A stretch of DNA of 64,000 nt from Mucilaginibacter phyllosphaerae (GCF_004378255.1 NZ_SNQG01000001.1:248001-312000); one strand, 5' to 3'; positions 1 to 9,207 are shown, counted from the stretch's first letter. The notes: generated from the letters alone by a model not told the origin. Numbers and translations: made by a program.

Positions 1-333
1 GTTTTGGCCAAAATAATGCGCAACCAGCTCGGGGTTGGTAGGCTTCATCCGTTTGCGCAGCGATTTTTCTGAAACGGTTATCATTTTTATCGTCTCTACC
101 ATCAAATCGGCCAGGTAGCGGTAATAACGGCGTTCTATTTTGCGGCGTTCGGCCTCGCCCCTGTCGGGGAATGCATTTTTAAGATTTGTGGCCACTACAC
201 CCCTTCTGTACCTTACCAGGTAATAAAGCACCAGGAAGATCATATCCGCTACGCCATATAAAAACCAAAACGGCAGTAATGATACCAGGTACAGAAAAAA
301 TATACCTGTATTTAAAGCCACTTTTCTTAACAT
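1..333 (-). CDS. Lysophospholipid (lipid A) acyltransferase, LpxL/HtrB family, N-terminal part
   Basis: The reading frame starts with ATG at 333 on the minus strand and runs off the left edge, giving 111 residues. Translation begins MLRKVALNTGIFFLYL, followed by a hydrophobic segment (about residues 8-40), then VVATNLKNAFPD and a run of basic residues. The pattern of a membrane anchor followed by 'N-L-x-x-A-F-P' is typical of the LpxL/HtrB/WaaM acyltransferases that add secondary acyl chains to lipid A at the inner membrane. The catalytic HX4D motif would lie beyond the edge, so function rests on the N-terminus only. It is divergent from the WbqC-like gene, with 35 bp between the two starts. 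A TAnnTTTG promoter element lies just upstream (351-358, minus). Confidence 0.75.
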   Translation of the reverse strand, partial: MLRKVALNTGIFFLYLVSLLPFWFLYGVADMIFLVLYYLVRYRRGVVATNLKNAFPDRGEAERRKIERRYYRYLADLMVETIKMITVSEKSLRKRMKPTNPELVAHYFGQN

Positions 334-350
334 TTTTACCAATTTTGCCA

Positions 351-358
351 CAAACATA
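351..358 (-). promoter_or_regulatory. Putative -7 element (TATGTTTG) for the acyltransferase gene
   Basis: On the minus strand the 8-mer TATGTTTG matches the Bacteroidota housekeeping -7 consensus TAnnTTTG exactly. It ends 17 nt before the ATG at 333. I see no clear -33 TTTG at the right distance, so this is a moderate call. Confidence 0.4.
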
Positions 359-368
359 AAAAATATAT

Positions 369-980
369 ATGATTGAGAACGGTGCTGTTTTACCTATGTT
401 TTACCTGCCCCCGGTAGATTATTTTACAAAACTGAACGCTTTTAAACCGGATGTGGTGTTTGAAAAGGAAGAACATTTCCCTAAACAAACCTACCGTAAC
501 CGGGCCGTTATCTACTCGCCGGATGGCCGCCAAACGCTTACTGTGCCTATTATAAAAGGCTCTAAAAACCATACGATAACCCGGGATGTAAAAATAAGTT
601 ACGATTTTAGATGGCAGCGCCTGCACTGGATGAGCCTGCAAACCTGCTATCGCCGGTCGGCCTATTTTGAATATTACGAGGATGATTTTGCACCCTTTTA
701 CCAAAAGCAGCCTGTTTTTTTATTTGATTACAATCAGGAATTACTGCAACTGTTGCTGCGCCTGTTAAAAATAAAGGCCGAACTGAAATTTACCGATACC
801 TACGAGGCCGCATACCCCAACTTAACCGACCTGCGCAAGGCATTCAGCGCAAAAAATACAGTTAATGCTGAACAAAAGGCCTACTTTCAGGTTTTTGAAG
901 AGCGGAGAGGCTTTTTAGAGAACCTGAGCATTGTCGATCTGCTGTTTAACCAGGGCCCGCAGGCCGTAAATTATTTATAA
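369..980 (+). CDS. WbqC-like family protein
   Basis: Encodes 203 residues. It opens with VLPMFYLPPVDYFTKL and contains the region HFPKQTYRNRAVIYSPDGRQTLTVPI, which resembles the WbqC family (named after a gene in O-antigen loci; function there is presumed transfer or modification of a sugar, not firmly known). In Bacteroidota this family is common as a single conserved gene outside O-antigen clusters. No signal peptide or membrane segment, so cytoplasmic. The stop codon shares one base with the ATG of corA (TAATG at 978-982), so the two genes are probably translationally coupled. Family assignment is from recognition of the sequence; the biochemical role is unknown. Confidence 0.75.
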   Translation: MIENGAVLPMFYLPPVDYFTKLNAFKPDVVFEKEEHFPKQTYRNRAVIYSPDGRQTLTVPIIKGSKNHTITRDVKISYDFRWQRLHWMSLQTCYRRSAYFEYYEDDFAPFYQKQPVFLFDYNQELLQLLLRLLKIKAELKFTDTYEAAYPNLTDLRKAFSAKNTVNAEQKAYFQVFEERRGFLENLSIVDLLFNQGPQAVNYL

Positions 981-2104
981 TGGCTTCTTACAACAAGCGC
1001 GTACACTACAAACATCCCAAACGCAAAATTAACGTTGGTGCGCGCCCCGGTTCAATCATCATTCCTGATGACGCACAGGAGCCGCGGATCATTATTTATT
1101 CGTTTAACGAGGACGACCTGCAAACCAGCAAGGGTAAGGATATGAAAACCATTACCCAGCAAATTGATAAGTGCAAGGGCCACACCCACTGGATAAAAAT
1201 TAACGGCCTGGGCGATGCCAATCTGATTGAGGATATCGGCACTTTTTTAGGCATCAACCTGCTGGTATTAGAGGATGTGGTAAATACACACCAGCGCCCA
1301 AAGTTTGATGAATACGAAGGCTATGTTTTTGGCACCAGCAGGATCATTTATTTTAATAAAGATAATGAACTGATAAACTGCCAGTTTAGCGGCCTGGTAA
1401 AAGATAACATCATCATCAGCTTTGAAGAAAGCCATTTTGATTATTTTGAAGTAGTTACCACCCGCCTTAAAGCCGGTAAAGGGGTTATACGCACTGCAGG
1501 GCCCGGCTATATATTTTACGCCCTTACAGATACCATTCTGGATAATTACTTTGTGCTGCTATCTAAAATTGGCGACATGATAGATGAGACTGAAGACAAG
1601 CTTTACAAAAGCCCCGATAAAAGCATCATGTTTGATGCACAGCAATTAAAGCGTACGCTCATCATCATCCGTCGCGCCTGCTGGCCCGAGCGTGATAAGA
1701 TCAATGATATGATTCGCAGCGAAAGCTCGGAGATAACTAAAGATACCAAGCTTTTTTTGCGCGACGCTTATGACCATTGTATCCAGGCCATGGATATGGT
1801 AGAAAGCTACAAAGAGGTAACATCAAGCATAATCGACCTGTACCTGAGCATGGTGAGCAACCGCATGAACGAGATTATGAAGGTGCTGACCATCATTTCG
1901 GTAATTTTTATCCCTTTAACCTTTATAGCCGGTATATATGGCATGAACTTTAGCCGGCAAGACGACCACGGCCGAATAATTAAAGATAACATGCCCGAAT
2001 TATACGTAAACCACGGCTACGTTTACGCCCTGGTTGGGATGTTTTTAATAGGCGCCATACAGTTATTTGTTTTTTGGCGAAAAGGCTGGTTTAATAAATT
2101 ATAG
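980..2104 (+). CDS. corA: CorA-family magnesium/cobalt transporter
   Basis: Encodes 374 residues. The N-terminal two thirds is a soluble alpha/beta and long-helix domain. The C-terminus has two membrane helices (about residues 308-328 and 345-367). The first ends in the CorA signature YGMNF ('GMN' motif), which forms the selectivity filter of the pentameric Mg2+ channel. Length and motif order match CorA. The start overlaps the WbqC-like gene by one base, so both probably form one transcript that ends at the hairpin at 2202-2232. CorA imports Mg2+ (and Co2+ or Ni2+) across the inner membrane. The family is clear; ion preference is not readable. Confidence 0.93.
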   Translation: MASYNKRVHYKHPKRKINVGARPGSIIIPDDAQEPRIIIYSFNEDDLQTSKGKDMKTITQQIDKCKGHTHWIKINGLGDANLIEDIGTFLGINLLVLEDVVNTHQRPKFDEYEGYVFGTSRIIYFNKDNELINCQFSGLVKDNIIISFEESHFDYFEVVTTRLKAGKGVIRTAGPGYIFYALTDTILDNYFVLLSKIGDMIDETEDKLYKSPDKSIMFDAQQLKRTLIIIRRACWPERDKINDMIRSESSEITKDTKLFLRDAYDHCIQAMDMVESYKEVTSSIIDLYLSMVSNRMNEIMKVLTIISVIFIPLTFIAGIYGMNFSRQDDHGRIIKDNMPELYVNHGYVYALVGMFLIGAIQLFVFWRKGWFNKL

Positions 2105-2199
2105 CATCTATTGCCAGCCAAATACATTACTAAAAGTAACTTTAATTTATTTTTCACTTATATAAAGCGGGTAAGGCTTATTGGGGACTTTAAAACATA

Positions 2200-2233
2200 A
2201 AAAAAGCGGGCAGCTCGCCCGCCCGCTTTTTAA
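2200..2233. terminator. Hairpin terminator after corA (possibly bidirectional)
   Basis: A GC-rich stem (AAAAAGCGGGC pairing with GCCCGCTTTTT) is flanked by an A-run on the left and a T-run on the right, about 100 bp after the corA stop and between convergent genes. Geometry fits a rho-independent terminator usable from both strands. Confidence 0.75.
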
Positions 2234-2281
2234 AAAACTAAATTATACCTAAAAAAAACAAATAGGATCTTTATGTAGTCG

Positions 2282-2319
2282 ATAGACCATATTCGATAGC
2301 TAATTTTGCTATGGTCTAT
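2282..2319 (-). terminator. Inverted repeat just downstream of the TonB receptor
   Basis: Perfect 10-bp arms (ATAGACCATA at 2282-2291, TATGGTCTAT at 2310-2319) with imperfect outward extension to about 2275 and 2334. On the minus strand it follows the receptor stop immediately, but the T-rich stretch lies about 20 nt further on, so it may instead be a stabilising 3' hairpin. Confidence 0.4.
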
Positions 2320-2329
2320 TATCGATGAA

Positions 2330-5281
2330 CTACTTACTTCCACTCAACAGTCCATCCAACGTAACCGAGGCATAGTAAATACCGCCGATTGTTGGGCCAC
2401 CTGCATATTGTATGTACCTTTTATTAAAAATGTCCGTGGCGCCAATTTTAAAGGTGGCATAATACATGGGCACCCTAAAAGTAACCTGTGCATCAACCGT
2501 ATGGATAGCAGGCACATTGCCGGTTACCAGCGGGCTTTCCCACAGGTAGCTTTGCTGCCATTTGTAAACTACGTTAAAGCCCACATTCTTAACAACCTCG
2601 CGGTTACCGAACGAGAAGTTACCGCTCCATTCGGGTGTGTTAAAGCCCGTTACAAAAATATCAAAGGTTTGCTGTGCCTTCAGTTTGTTAAAGCTTACAT
2701 TGCCCGATACCGTGTACCTGCGGTAAAAATTATAACTTAACCCGGCAGATGATCCATAGTTATTGTACACATTTTTAGCATTAGTATAAACCCGGTAACG
2801 GCTTTGGCCTGCACTTGCTGCGTTATTGGCAGTGGCGGTTGTAGGGTCGCGGTTAATATCCAGCATAGCTAACACGGCCGCGTCTGAACCAACCGTAGTG
2901 CCATTGGGTACAAACACCTGCACCTGGCCTAAAAAGCCATTGTAGCGGTTAGCATAAGCATCTACGTCCAGAAAAACCTTGTTATCAAAAAAAATGCCCT
3001 TATAACCTACCTCGAAAGAAGTTATTTGTTCGGGGCGTGCTTTGGGCAAATCGGCAACCTGCAGCAGGTTACGGTTAGCTAAAGCAGTAGCATCATCACC
3101 GGTGGTTGACTGTGCTTTTACAGCAGCATTAAATGCCGTTACCGATTGCTGGGTATAGCTGTTGTTCAGGTATCCCAAACCTTCGTTAATAAATTCTAAA
3201 CTGCCCACACGTTTAACCCGTCCATTGTTTACGTATGATAAAGCCTCGAACAACGACGGAAAACGATACCCGTTCTGAAACGTGAACCTGAAGTTATGGT
3301 TGGGCGTTGGCGAGTAAACAGCAGCCAAACGCGGTGTAAACTTAGGGTCAAAGTAAGGGTTGTAATCCCAGCGGACAGAGCCAAAAAGTTTTAACTTTTC
3401 TTCAAAAAACGTTTTGGTAACCTGGGTAAACGCACCATATTTTTTATAGATCACGTTTTTACCGAAGCTGCCATCGGCAAGCGGGGTGTTCCTGTCGGCA
3501 ATGGAGCGGCTAAAATCAACAAAGTTATTACCATCCGGTATCACTTCGTACACACGCACATCGGCGCCAACCAGCAGGTCGATGAATTTAACATGTTTGG
3601 TTAGATCCCACTGTGCCTCGGCATTGTACATTTTACTTTTTTGCACTAATGCGGCGCCGCCTGTAGCCGGTGCATTAGGTATCAGGCTGGATTTTATATC
3701 CCAGTTATTAATGCCGATGATAGTTTGGCGCAGATCGGTAAAGGCTTGTGTGCCGGGCTCCACCCTGCCTGCATCAGCAGCGGCACGGGCTGCCTGTGTG
3801 GCTGCGGCCAGGTTGGCCGATGTTAACCCGCCGTTAGCATTTCCATAAGCCGTTAAAGCGTTTTTATAAGTTGTGCCCCAGGCCGAATTACTGGCGTGGT
3901 TAAGATCCAGATTGTCTGCCAGTGGCTTTACGTTGAAGGACTTGCCGGTGTTTTCGATAGACTGATAGGCACGCACCAAAAATTCGCTGCCCTTTAATTC
4001 TACTTTGTGGTTTTGTACAGATGCGCCATTCAATGATATTTTGTTACCGCGCTGAAAAACGCCATCCATGCTGCCGTAGCGGTAGGTGTATGATAATTGC
4101 GTTGTGGGGGTAATTTTATAAGCCAGCGTACCATCCAGCTTTAAGTTGGTAACCCTGGGGTCAACCAGGTCAACCTCGTTATAGCCGGTACGGGCAACGG
4201 TTAGGTTTGGCCTGGCCACACCATCAACCACAATCCCTTTAATAGATACCGTGTTGCTGCCGGCAAGGGCATCATCGCCATACTTGTTCCAGCCGTCGTA
4301 GGCGGCGTTGTTTACGCCGGTAAGCTCCGGATAGGCCGGATTGGCTGTTTTCAGGTTGCCCGGGTTTTGATCCTTCCGGGTGTTAGATTGCCAGTCGGTA
4401 CCGGTTAAATAGCTGGCGTTAACTTTAAAGGCAAATTTATCATTCCAGGCTTTGGCAAAACGAATGGCCGTTTCGTTAATAGCGCTGGGGCTTATGCCTA
4501 TGCCATCCACGTGGTTTATACCTGTGCGATGGTAAAAGCTTAGTCCCTGTGTTTTAAACGGATCTTTAGTGAACAGGTTGGATAAGCCGTTGATCGCATT
4601 GGTGCCATATAAGGCTGCTGCTGCGCCCGGTGTTATCTCTATGCTGGCTATATCCAGTTCTGTTGGGCCAATGGCATTACCCAGGGGAACCCCCAGCGTG
4701 GCCGACTGCATATCCACCCCATCTGCCAGCTGCATAAACCTGAAGTTGTTTGGGCTGTTAAAACCACGTGTATTTGGCACCTTCATGGTGATACTGGTAG
4801 TGGTCATCTGTACGCCCTTTACATTCTCCAGCGCATCATAAAAGCTGGGGCCCGGCGATTGCTTCAGGGCCGTGATACTCAGCTTTTCAATCGCCACCGG
4901 CGAGCGTAACAACTTTTCTTCCCTGCGGGATGCGGTAACCACTACCTCGTTTATTAATAGTGCCTGTGTAGATAGCTGCACGTTTACCGCGCTGTTTACA
5001 TTTTTGATCAGAAATTCCTGCGTTTGAAAGCCTACCGCGCTAAACACCAGTGTAAAGGGTAACCTGGCATTGGTTTGCAGGGTAAATTTACCGGTGCTGT
5101 CTGTAGAGGTAGTGTTGCTGGTGCCTTTTATAGATACGGTTGTGCCTACCAGCGGCTGCCCATGGTCGTCGTTTACTTTACCGCTTAAGGCGTAGTTGCC
5201 GTTTAACTGGGCCGAGGCCAATCCCGGTATAAGGGTTAAAAAGAGCACAATAAATTTAAAGAAATTTGTAAAAGATTTCAT
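2330..5281 (-). CDS. TonB-dependent receptor with carboxypeptidase-like N-terminal domain
   Basis: Encodes 983 residues. Residues 1-24 form a signal peptide ending ASA/Q. Residues about 28-110 form a carboxypeptidase-regulatory-like beta-sandwich (LSGKVNDDHGQPLVGTTVSIKG...), typical of Bacteroidota receptors. The plug domain follows (EVVVTASRREEKLLRSPVAIE... to about 235, with GAAAALYGTNAINGLSN), and the rest is the outer-membrane barrel. TonB/ExbBD energise import of a bulky ligand. No SusD-like partner is adjacent, so it is not a classical SusCD pair; the ligand cannot be read. Neighbours give no clue: corA converges from the left and proB diverges on the right. Transcription probably starts from the canonical promoter at 5430-5460, leaving a leader of about 145 nt. 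Confidence 0.92.
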   Translation of the reverse strand: MKSFTNFFKFIVLFLTLIPGLASAQLNGNYALSGKVNDDHGQPLVGTTVSIKGTSNTTSTDSTGKFTLQTNARLPFTLVFSAVGFQTQEFLIKNVNSAVNVQLSTQALLINEVVVTASRREEKLLRSPVAIEKLSITALKQSPGPSFYDALENVKGVQMTTTSITMKVPNTRGFNSPNNFRFMQLADGVDMQSATLGVPLGNAIGPTELDIASIEITPGAAAALYGTNAINGLSNLFTKDPFKTQGLSFYHRTGINHVDGIGISPSAINETAIRFAKAWNDKFAFKVNASYLTGTDWQSNTRKDQNPGNLKTANPAYPELTGVNNAAYDGWNKYGDDALAGSNTVSIKGIVVDGVARPNLTVARTGYNEVDLVDPRVTNLKLDGTLAYKITPTTQLSYTYRYGSMDGVFQRGNKISLNGASVQNHKVELKGSEFLVRAYQSIENTGKSFNVKPLADNLDLNHASNSAWGTTYKNALTAYGNANGGLTSANLAAATQAARAAADAGRVEPGTQAFTDLRQTIIGINNWDIKSSLIPNAPATGGAALVQKSKMYNAEAQWDLTKHVKFIDLLVGADVRVYEVIPDGNNFVDFSRSIADRNTPLADGSFGKNVIYKKYGAFTQVTKTFFEEKLKLFGSVRWDYNPYFDPKFTPRLAAVYSPTPNHNFRFTFQNGYRFPSLFEALSYVNNGRVKRVGSLEFINEGLGYLNNSYTQQSVTAFNAAVKAQSTTGDDATALANRNLLQVADLPKARPEQITSFEVGYKGIFFDNKVFLDVDAYANRYNGFLGQVQVFVPNGTTVGSDAAVLAMLDINRDPTTATANNAASAGQSRYRVYTNAKNVYNNYGSSAGLSYNFYRRYTVSGNVSFNKLKAQQTFDIFVTGFNTPEWSGNFSFGNREVVKNVGFNVVYKWQQSYLWESPLVTGNVPAIHTVDAQVTFRVPMYYATFKIGATDIFNKRYIQYAGGPTIGGIYYASVTLDGLLSGSK

Positions 5282-5429
5282 GGAGTTAGGTTGAACGAAA
5301 AATAAATGAATGAGTATGTTGCTATCCGGATGGAATTAACAACAACAGCATGCAGTATGGCCCTGCATTCGGTGTATATAAAGTACTGAAGATGTAGCTA
5401 AAAAATACATTGTCTATAGAATAAGTAGA

Positions 5430-5460
5430 CAAAAGTATCAAATCTTTTATTATCGCCAAA
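5430..5460 (-). promoter_or_regulatory. Canonical Bacteroidota promoter for the TonB receptor
   Basis: Read on the minus strand: TTTG (5460-5457), a 19-nt spacer, then TACTTTTG (5437-5430). This matches the known Bacteroidota consensus TTTG-N19-TAnnTTTG exactly. Predicted transcription start is near 5426, giving a leader of about 145 nt to the ATG at 5281. Confidence 0.7.
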
Positions 5461-5511
5461 AAAAATCGTATTATTTTATAAATAATAGTTACCTAAGCCC
5501 TTAAAAAGCCG

Positions 5512-5539
5512 TTGTTTACACCATAAATGAGTATAATTG
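5512..5539 (+). promoter_or_regulatory. Putative promoter for proBA
   Basis: TTG at 5512-5514, spacer of 17, then TATAATTG at 5532-5539 (one mismatch to TAnnTTTG). The proB ATG lies at 5562, so the leader would be about 20 nt. Confidence 0.35.
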
Positions 5540-5561
5540 CCTACTTAACCGCTATACATTA

Positions 5562-6641
5562 ATGTCATTCAACTACCGGCGTATTATTATCAAAATTGGC
5601 TCAAATGTTATTACCCGTGCAGACGGCCTGCCCGATACCGCACGTATCGCTCATATAGTTGACCAGATAGCGGCTATTAAAAAACAAGGTATTGAAGTGA
5701 TACTGGTATCATCGGGCGCAGTAGCATCCGGCAGGAGTTTGATATCCGTTTCAGAAAGATCTGACGCGGTTGCCGTGCGGCAGTTGCTGGCTTCCATTGG
5801 CCAGGTAAAGCTTATTAATACTTATGCGCATTTGTTTGATAAATTCAGCATCCTCTGCTCGCAGGTACTGGTAACTAAAGAAGATTTTCGGGACAGGCTG
5901 CATTATCTGAATATGCGCAACTGCCTGGAGATATTGTTACAGCACCAGGTTATCCCGGTGATCAACGAGAATGATGTGGTATCGGTAACCGAGCTGATGT
6001 TTACCGACAACGACGAACTGGCCGGGCTGATAGCTGCCATGCTGAATGCCCAGGCTTTAATAGTACTAAGCAATGTAGACGGCATTTACACCGGCGACCC
6101 AAAACTGGCAACTTCATCGGTAATAACAGAAGTAAGCGATGCCGGGATCGATTTTTCGTCCTTTGTAAGCACAAGCCGTTCGCAGTTTGGCCGCGGGGGG
6201 ATGATCACCAAATCAACCATCGCACAAAAAACGGCTAAACTGGGTATTGCGGTACACATTGCTAACGGCACTAAACAAAATATTCTGATTGATGTACTGG
6301 CTAACCAAACAGTGCACACACGCTTCGCCCCTATCAAAAAGGCATCGGGCAAAAAGAAATGGATAGCCCATTCAGAAACTGCCGCTACCGGCGTGGTACA
6401 GGTAAACGATGGTGCTAAAACCGTGCTGGTATCCAACAAGGCATCCAGCCTGTTGCCGGTAGGGATCATTAGTATATTATCCGACTTTAAAAAGGGCGAG
6501 ATCATTAAGATAGTAGACGAGCAAAACAAAACCGTAGGCCTTGGCCTGGCCGAATATGGATCTGACAAAGCGCGCGAACTTACCGGCCAGAAAAACCAAA
6601 AAGCACTGGTACATTACGATTACCTTTATTTGCAGGGATAA
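5562..6641 (+). CDS. proB: Glutamate 5-kinase
   Basis: Encodes 359 residues. Phosphorylates L-glutamate to gamma-glutamyl phosphate, the first step of proline synthesis, in the cytoplasm. The amino-acid kinase fold is evident: [15 protein letters not shown] at the start (ATP loop), [19 protein letters not shown] (glutamate site), TDNDELAG, and [11 protein letters not shown]-terminal PUA-like domain covers about residues 270-359 ([17 protein letters not shown]...). This two-domain form is the usual bacterial length. proA follows with a single base between the stop codon and the ATG, so the two genes are an operon and the two enzymes handle a labile intermediate. Feedback inhibition by proline is a known family trait, not visible here. 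Confidence 0.96.
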   Translation: MSFNYRRIIIKIGSNVITRADGLPDTARIAHIVDQIAAIKKQGIEVILVSSGAVASGRSLISVSERSDAVAVRQLLASIGQVKLINTYAHLFDKFSILCSQVLVTKEDFRDRLHYLNMRNCLEILLQHQVIPVINENDVVSVTELMFTDNDELAGLIAAMLNAQALIVLSNVDGIYTGDPKLATSSVITEVSDAGIDFSSFVSTSRSQFGRGGMITKSTIAQKTAKLGIAVHIANGTKQNILIDVLANQTVHTRFAPIKKASGKKKWIAHSETAATGVVQVNDGAKTVLVSNKASSLLPVGIISILSDFKKGEIIKIVDEQNKTVGLGLAEYGSDKARELTGQKNQKALVHYDYLYLQG

Positions 6642-6642
6642 T

Positions 6643-7890
6643 ATGGATTACAAACACTATTTTGAGAACGCCTTAACAGCCGGCAGAAGTGCGGCCCTGC
6701 CCCCCGCTGTGATTAACAGGGTGTTACTTGATGTGGCTAAAGCTGCTGTGGAACAAACAGACTATCTGTTACAGGAAAACAAAAAAGACCTGCAGCGCAT
6801 GGACAGTGCCGACCCAAAATATGACCGCCTTACCCTTACTGCCGACAGGATAAAAGCCATTGCTGCTGATATGGAGAATGTAGCCGGGTTGGATAGTCCG
6901 CTGGGCAGAATATTGTCTGATAAAACTTTGCCCAATGGTTTGCAGATAAAAAAAGTACGTGTGCCGCTGGGCGTGGTTGGCGTTATTTACGAGGCCCGGC
7001 CAAATGTTACTTTTGACGTTTTTGCCTTATGTTTTAAAACCGGCAATATCAGCATCTTAAAAGGCGGCAGCGATGCCGATTTTTCTAACCGGGCCATCAT
7101 AAAAATTATTCACGGCGTTTTGGCTGCACATGGCATCGATGTAAATTTTGCTACCTTATTGCCTGTTGAACGCGAGGCTACCGAAGCATTATTAAATGCA
7201 GTTGGCTATGTAGATGTTTTGATACCACGGGGAAGCCAAAACCTGATCAACTATGTACGCAGCAGCAGCAAAGTACCCGTGATAGAAACCGGCGCGGGCA
7301 TTGTGCATACTTACTTTGATGAAACCGGCGACCTGGAAAAGGCCGTAGCTATTATTGATAATGCCAAAACCCGCCGTGTAAGTGTTTGTAATGCGCTGGA
7401 TTGCCTCATCATTAACAGCAAACGCCTGGGCGACCTGATACACATTACCGAGCCACTTGCCCAAAAGCAGGTACAGATCTATGCCGATAAAAAAGCCTTT
7501 GAGGTTTTAGACGGCCTTTACCCTACCGACTTACTGGAAGAAGCCAAACCGGAGCATTTCGGCACGGAGTTTTTATCCATGAAGATGGCTATTAAAACGG
7601 TTGGCAGTTTAGAAGAGGCCTTGGATCATATAGCCATAAACAGTTCTAAACACAGCGAAGCCATCATATCTGAGGACGAACTTAATATCGAAACATTCCT
7701 TAACCGCGTTGATGCCGCAGCCGCTTATGTAAATACATCCACTGCCTTTACCGATGGCGCCCAGTTTGGCCTCGGTGCCGAGATCGGCATCAGCACCCAA
7801 AAACTCCACGCCCGCGGCCCAATGGGTTTAGAAGAGTTAACCAGTTATAAATGGATTGTGAAAGGTAATGGGCAGGTGAGGAAGGGGTAG
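6643..7890 (+). CDS. proA: Glutamate-5-semialdehyde dehydrogenase (gamma-glutamyl phosphate reductase)
   Basis: Encodes 415 residues from the ATG at 6643. A longer in-frame extension back to 6541 exists but overlaps proB by about 100 bp and adds residues foreign to the family, so the ATG one base after the proB stop is chosen. Reduces gamma-glutamyl phosphate with NADPH to glutamate semialdehyde, which cyclises to the proline precursor. Aldehyde-dehydrogenase fold: [43 protein letters not shown], and the catalytic cysteine in SVCNALDCL (Cys249). The C-terminus ([34 protein letters not shown]) is the family signature. Operon partner of proB. Confidence 0.96.
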   Translation: MDYKHYFENALTAGRSAALPPAVINRVLLDVAKAAVEQTDYLLQENKKDLQRMDSADPKYDRLTLTADRIKAIAADMENVAGLDSPLGRILSDKTLPNGLQIKKVRVPLGVVGVIYEARPNVTFDVFALCFKTGNISILKGGSDADFSNRAIIKIIHGVLAAHGIDVNFATLLPVEREATEALLNAVGYVDVLIPRGSQNLINYVRSSSKVPVIETGAGIVHTYFDETGDLEKAVAIIDNAKTRRVSVCNALDCLIINSKRLGDLIHITEPLAQKQVQIYADKKAFEVLDGLYPTDLLEEAKPEHFGTEFLSMKMAIKTVGSLEEALDHIAINSSKHSEAIISEDELNIETFLNRVDAAAAYVNTSTAFTDGAQFGLGAEIGISTQKLHARGPMGLEELTSYKWIVKGNGQVRKG

Positions 7891-7892
7891 AA

Positions 7893-7964
7893 AATATCGA
7901 ATATTGAATTTCAAATGTTGAATATCCAAGTACTTCTCTTTCTCCCACTTCATCATTCGATATT
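7893..7964. repeat. Intergenic inverted repeat between proA and mnmA
   Basis: AATATCGAAT at 7893-7902 pairs exactly with ATTCGATATT at 7955-7964. The space between is AT-rich and itself contains short repeats of TTGAAT/ATATTGAA. It does not look like a terminator (no T-run after the stem) and may be a degenerate intergenic element. Confidence 0.4.
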
Positions 7965-8025
7965 ACTTCTTTACCATTTTACCCTCCTCTGACCCACCCA
8001 TCAATCAATATAAACTGTAAAACCT

Positions 8026-8033
8026 TATCTTTG
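8026..8033 (+). promoter_or_regulatory. Putative -7 element (TATCTTTG) for mnmA
   Basis: Exact match to TAnnTTTG ending 8 nt before the mnmA ATG at 8042. If used, the transcript has a leader of about 5 nt or less. No -33 TTTG is visible at the usual distance. Confidence 0.45.
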
Positions 8034-8041
8034 CAGCCAAT

Positions 8042-9130
8042 ATGAGTAAGCACGGTAGGATCCTGGTGGCCATGAGTGGCGGAGTTGATAGTTCTGTAGC
8101 GGCAGTAATGCTGCATGAACAGGGCTATGAGGTGATTGGCCTTACCATGAAGACCTGGGACTATGCTGCAAGCGGCGGCAGCTCGAAAGAAACCGGCTGC
8201 TGCAGCCTGGATAGCATCAACGATGCACGTGCTTTGGCCGTTGGTTATGGGTTCCCCCATTATATATTGGATATTCGTAATGAGTTTGGCGATTTTGTGA
8301 TCGATAACTTTGTTGATGAATATCTTGCCGGCCGCACCCCTAACCCCTGCGTACTTTGCAATACCCACATTAAATGGGAAGCCCTTTTAAAACGGGCCGA
8401 TAAACTGGATTGCGAATTTATAGCAACCGGCCATTACGCCAACATCCGTTTACAGGATAATGAGCGTTACGTGATATCAAAAGGTAAGGACGAGAATAAA
8501 GACCAATCCTACGTGCTTTGGGGTGTATCGCAGCAAAACCTGGCGCGTACCAAATTCCCTTTAGGCAGCTTTTCTAAGCCCGAGATCCGCCAGATGGCTG
8601 TAGATATGGGTCAATTGGAACTGGCCGGCAAAAGCGAAAGCTACGAAATTTGTTTTGTGCCCGATAACGACTACAGGGCCTTTCTGCGCCACAAGGTAGA
8701 AGACCTGGACGAACGTGTAGGCCCGGGTAACTTTATACTAACAGACGGCACCATAGTAGGCAAGCACCTCGGTTATCCTTATTATACTATAGGCCAGCGT
8801 AAAGGCTTAGGTATTGCTTTGGGCAAACCCATGTTTGTTACCAAAATTCAGCCCGAGAACAATACTGTTGTTTTAGGCACAATAGAAGAACTGGAAAAGA
8901 AAGAAGCCTGGGTACGCAACCTTAACCTGGTTAAATACGAAAGTATCAAGGAGCCTATTGAGGCCGTTACCAAAATACGCTATAAAGACGCCGGTACCGA
9001 AAGCAAGATCGTACAGATTGGCGACCATATGAAAGTATCTTTCGACCACATGGTATCGGGCATTGCGCCGGGCCAGTCGGCAGTTTTTTACGAAGGCAGC
9101 GATTTGCTGGGTGGCGGGTTTTTGATATAA
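8042..9130 (+). CDS. mnmA: tRNA-specific 2-thiouridylase MnmA
   Basis: Encodes 362 residues. Uses ATP and sulfur relayed by a cysteine desulfurase to make 2-thiouridine at position 34 of tRNA-Lys, -Glu and -Gln. The PP-loop SGGVDSSV is at residues 12-19. The two catalytic cysteines are visible: Cys106 in VLCNTHIKW and Cys204 in SYEICFVPD, equivalent to Cys102 and Cys199 of the E. coli enzyme (alignment by eye). The segment KDENKDQSYVLWGV and the C-terminal GQRKGLGIALG and ...GIAPGQSAVFYEG... are family hallmarks. Single gene, preceded by a TATCTTTG element only 8 nt away. Length is normal and nothing is missing. Confidence 0.96.
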   Translation: MSKHGRILVAMSGGVDSSVAAVMLHEQGYEVIGLTMKTWDYAASGGSSKETGCCSLDSINDARALAVGYGFPHYILDIRNEFGDFVIDNFVDEYLAGRTPNPCVLCNTHIKWEALLKRADKLDCEFIATGHYANIRLQDNERYVISKGKDENKDQSYVLWGVSQQNLARTKFPLGSFSKPEIRQMAVDMGQLELAGKSESYEICFVPDNDYRAFLRHKVEDLDERVGPGNFILTDGTIVGKHLGYPYYTIGQRKGLGIALGKPMFVTKIQPENNTVVLGTIEELEKKEAWVRNLNLVKYESIKEPIEAVTKIRYKDAGTESKIVQIGDHMKVSFDHMVSGIAPGQSAVFYEGSDLLGGGFLI

Positions 9131-9139
9131 ATCTCCCAT

Positions 9140-9207
9140 ACGAAGCAATCTCAGAACTTTGCATATACGCCTTGGTTACGCCATTACTTATCGGGTGATT
9201 GCTTCGT
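9140..9207. repeat. Palindromic intergenic repeat, copy 1
   Basis: ACGAAGCAATC (9140-9150) pairs perfectly with GATTGCTTCGT (9197-9207). The left arm plus TC resembles copy 2 at 62783-62858 (shared ACGAAG-x-AATCTC). From memory, a repeat with consensus around 'TTGCGAGGCACGAAGCAATCTC ' recurs in Bacteroidota intergenic regions; here the outermost part has decayed. It lies between mnmA and topA. Confidence 0.6.

Noticed and set aside
2306-2740. 144-codon frame on the plus strand inside the TonB receptor
   Set aside because: Antisense to a clear receptor gene, with no recognisable protein features; its beginning lies in the inverted repeat at 2282-2319.
6541-6642. Extended N-terminus of ProA starting inside proB
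   Set aside because: The extra 34 residues are not typical for ProA and overlap proB; the ATG at 6643 fits the family start.
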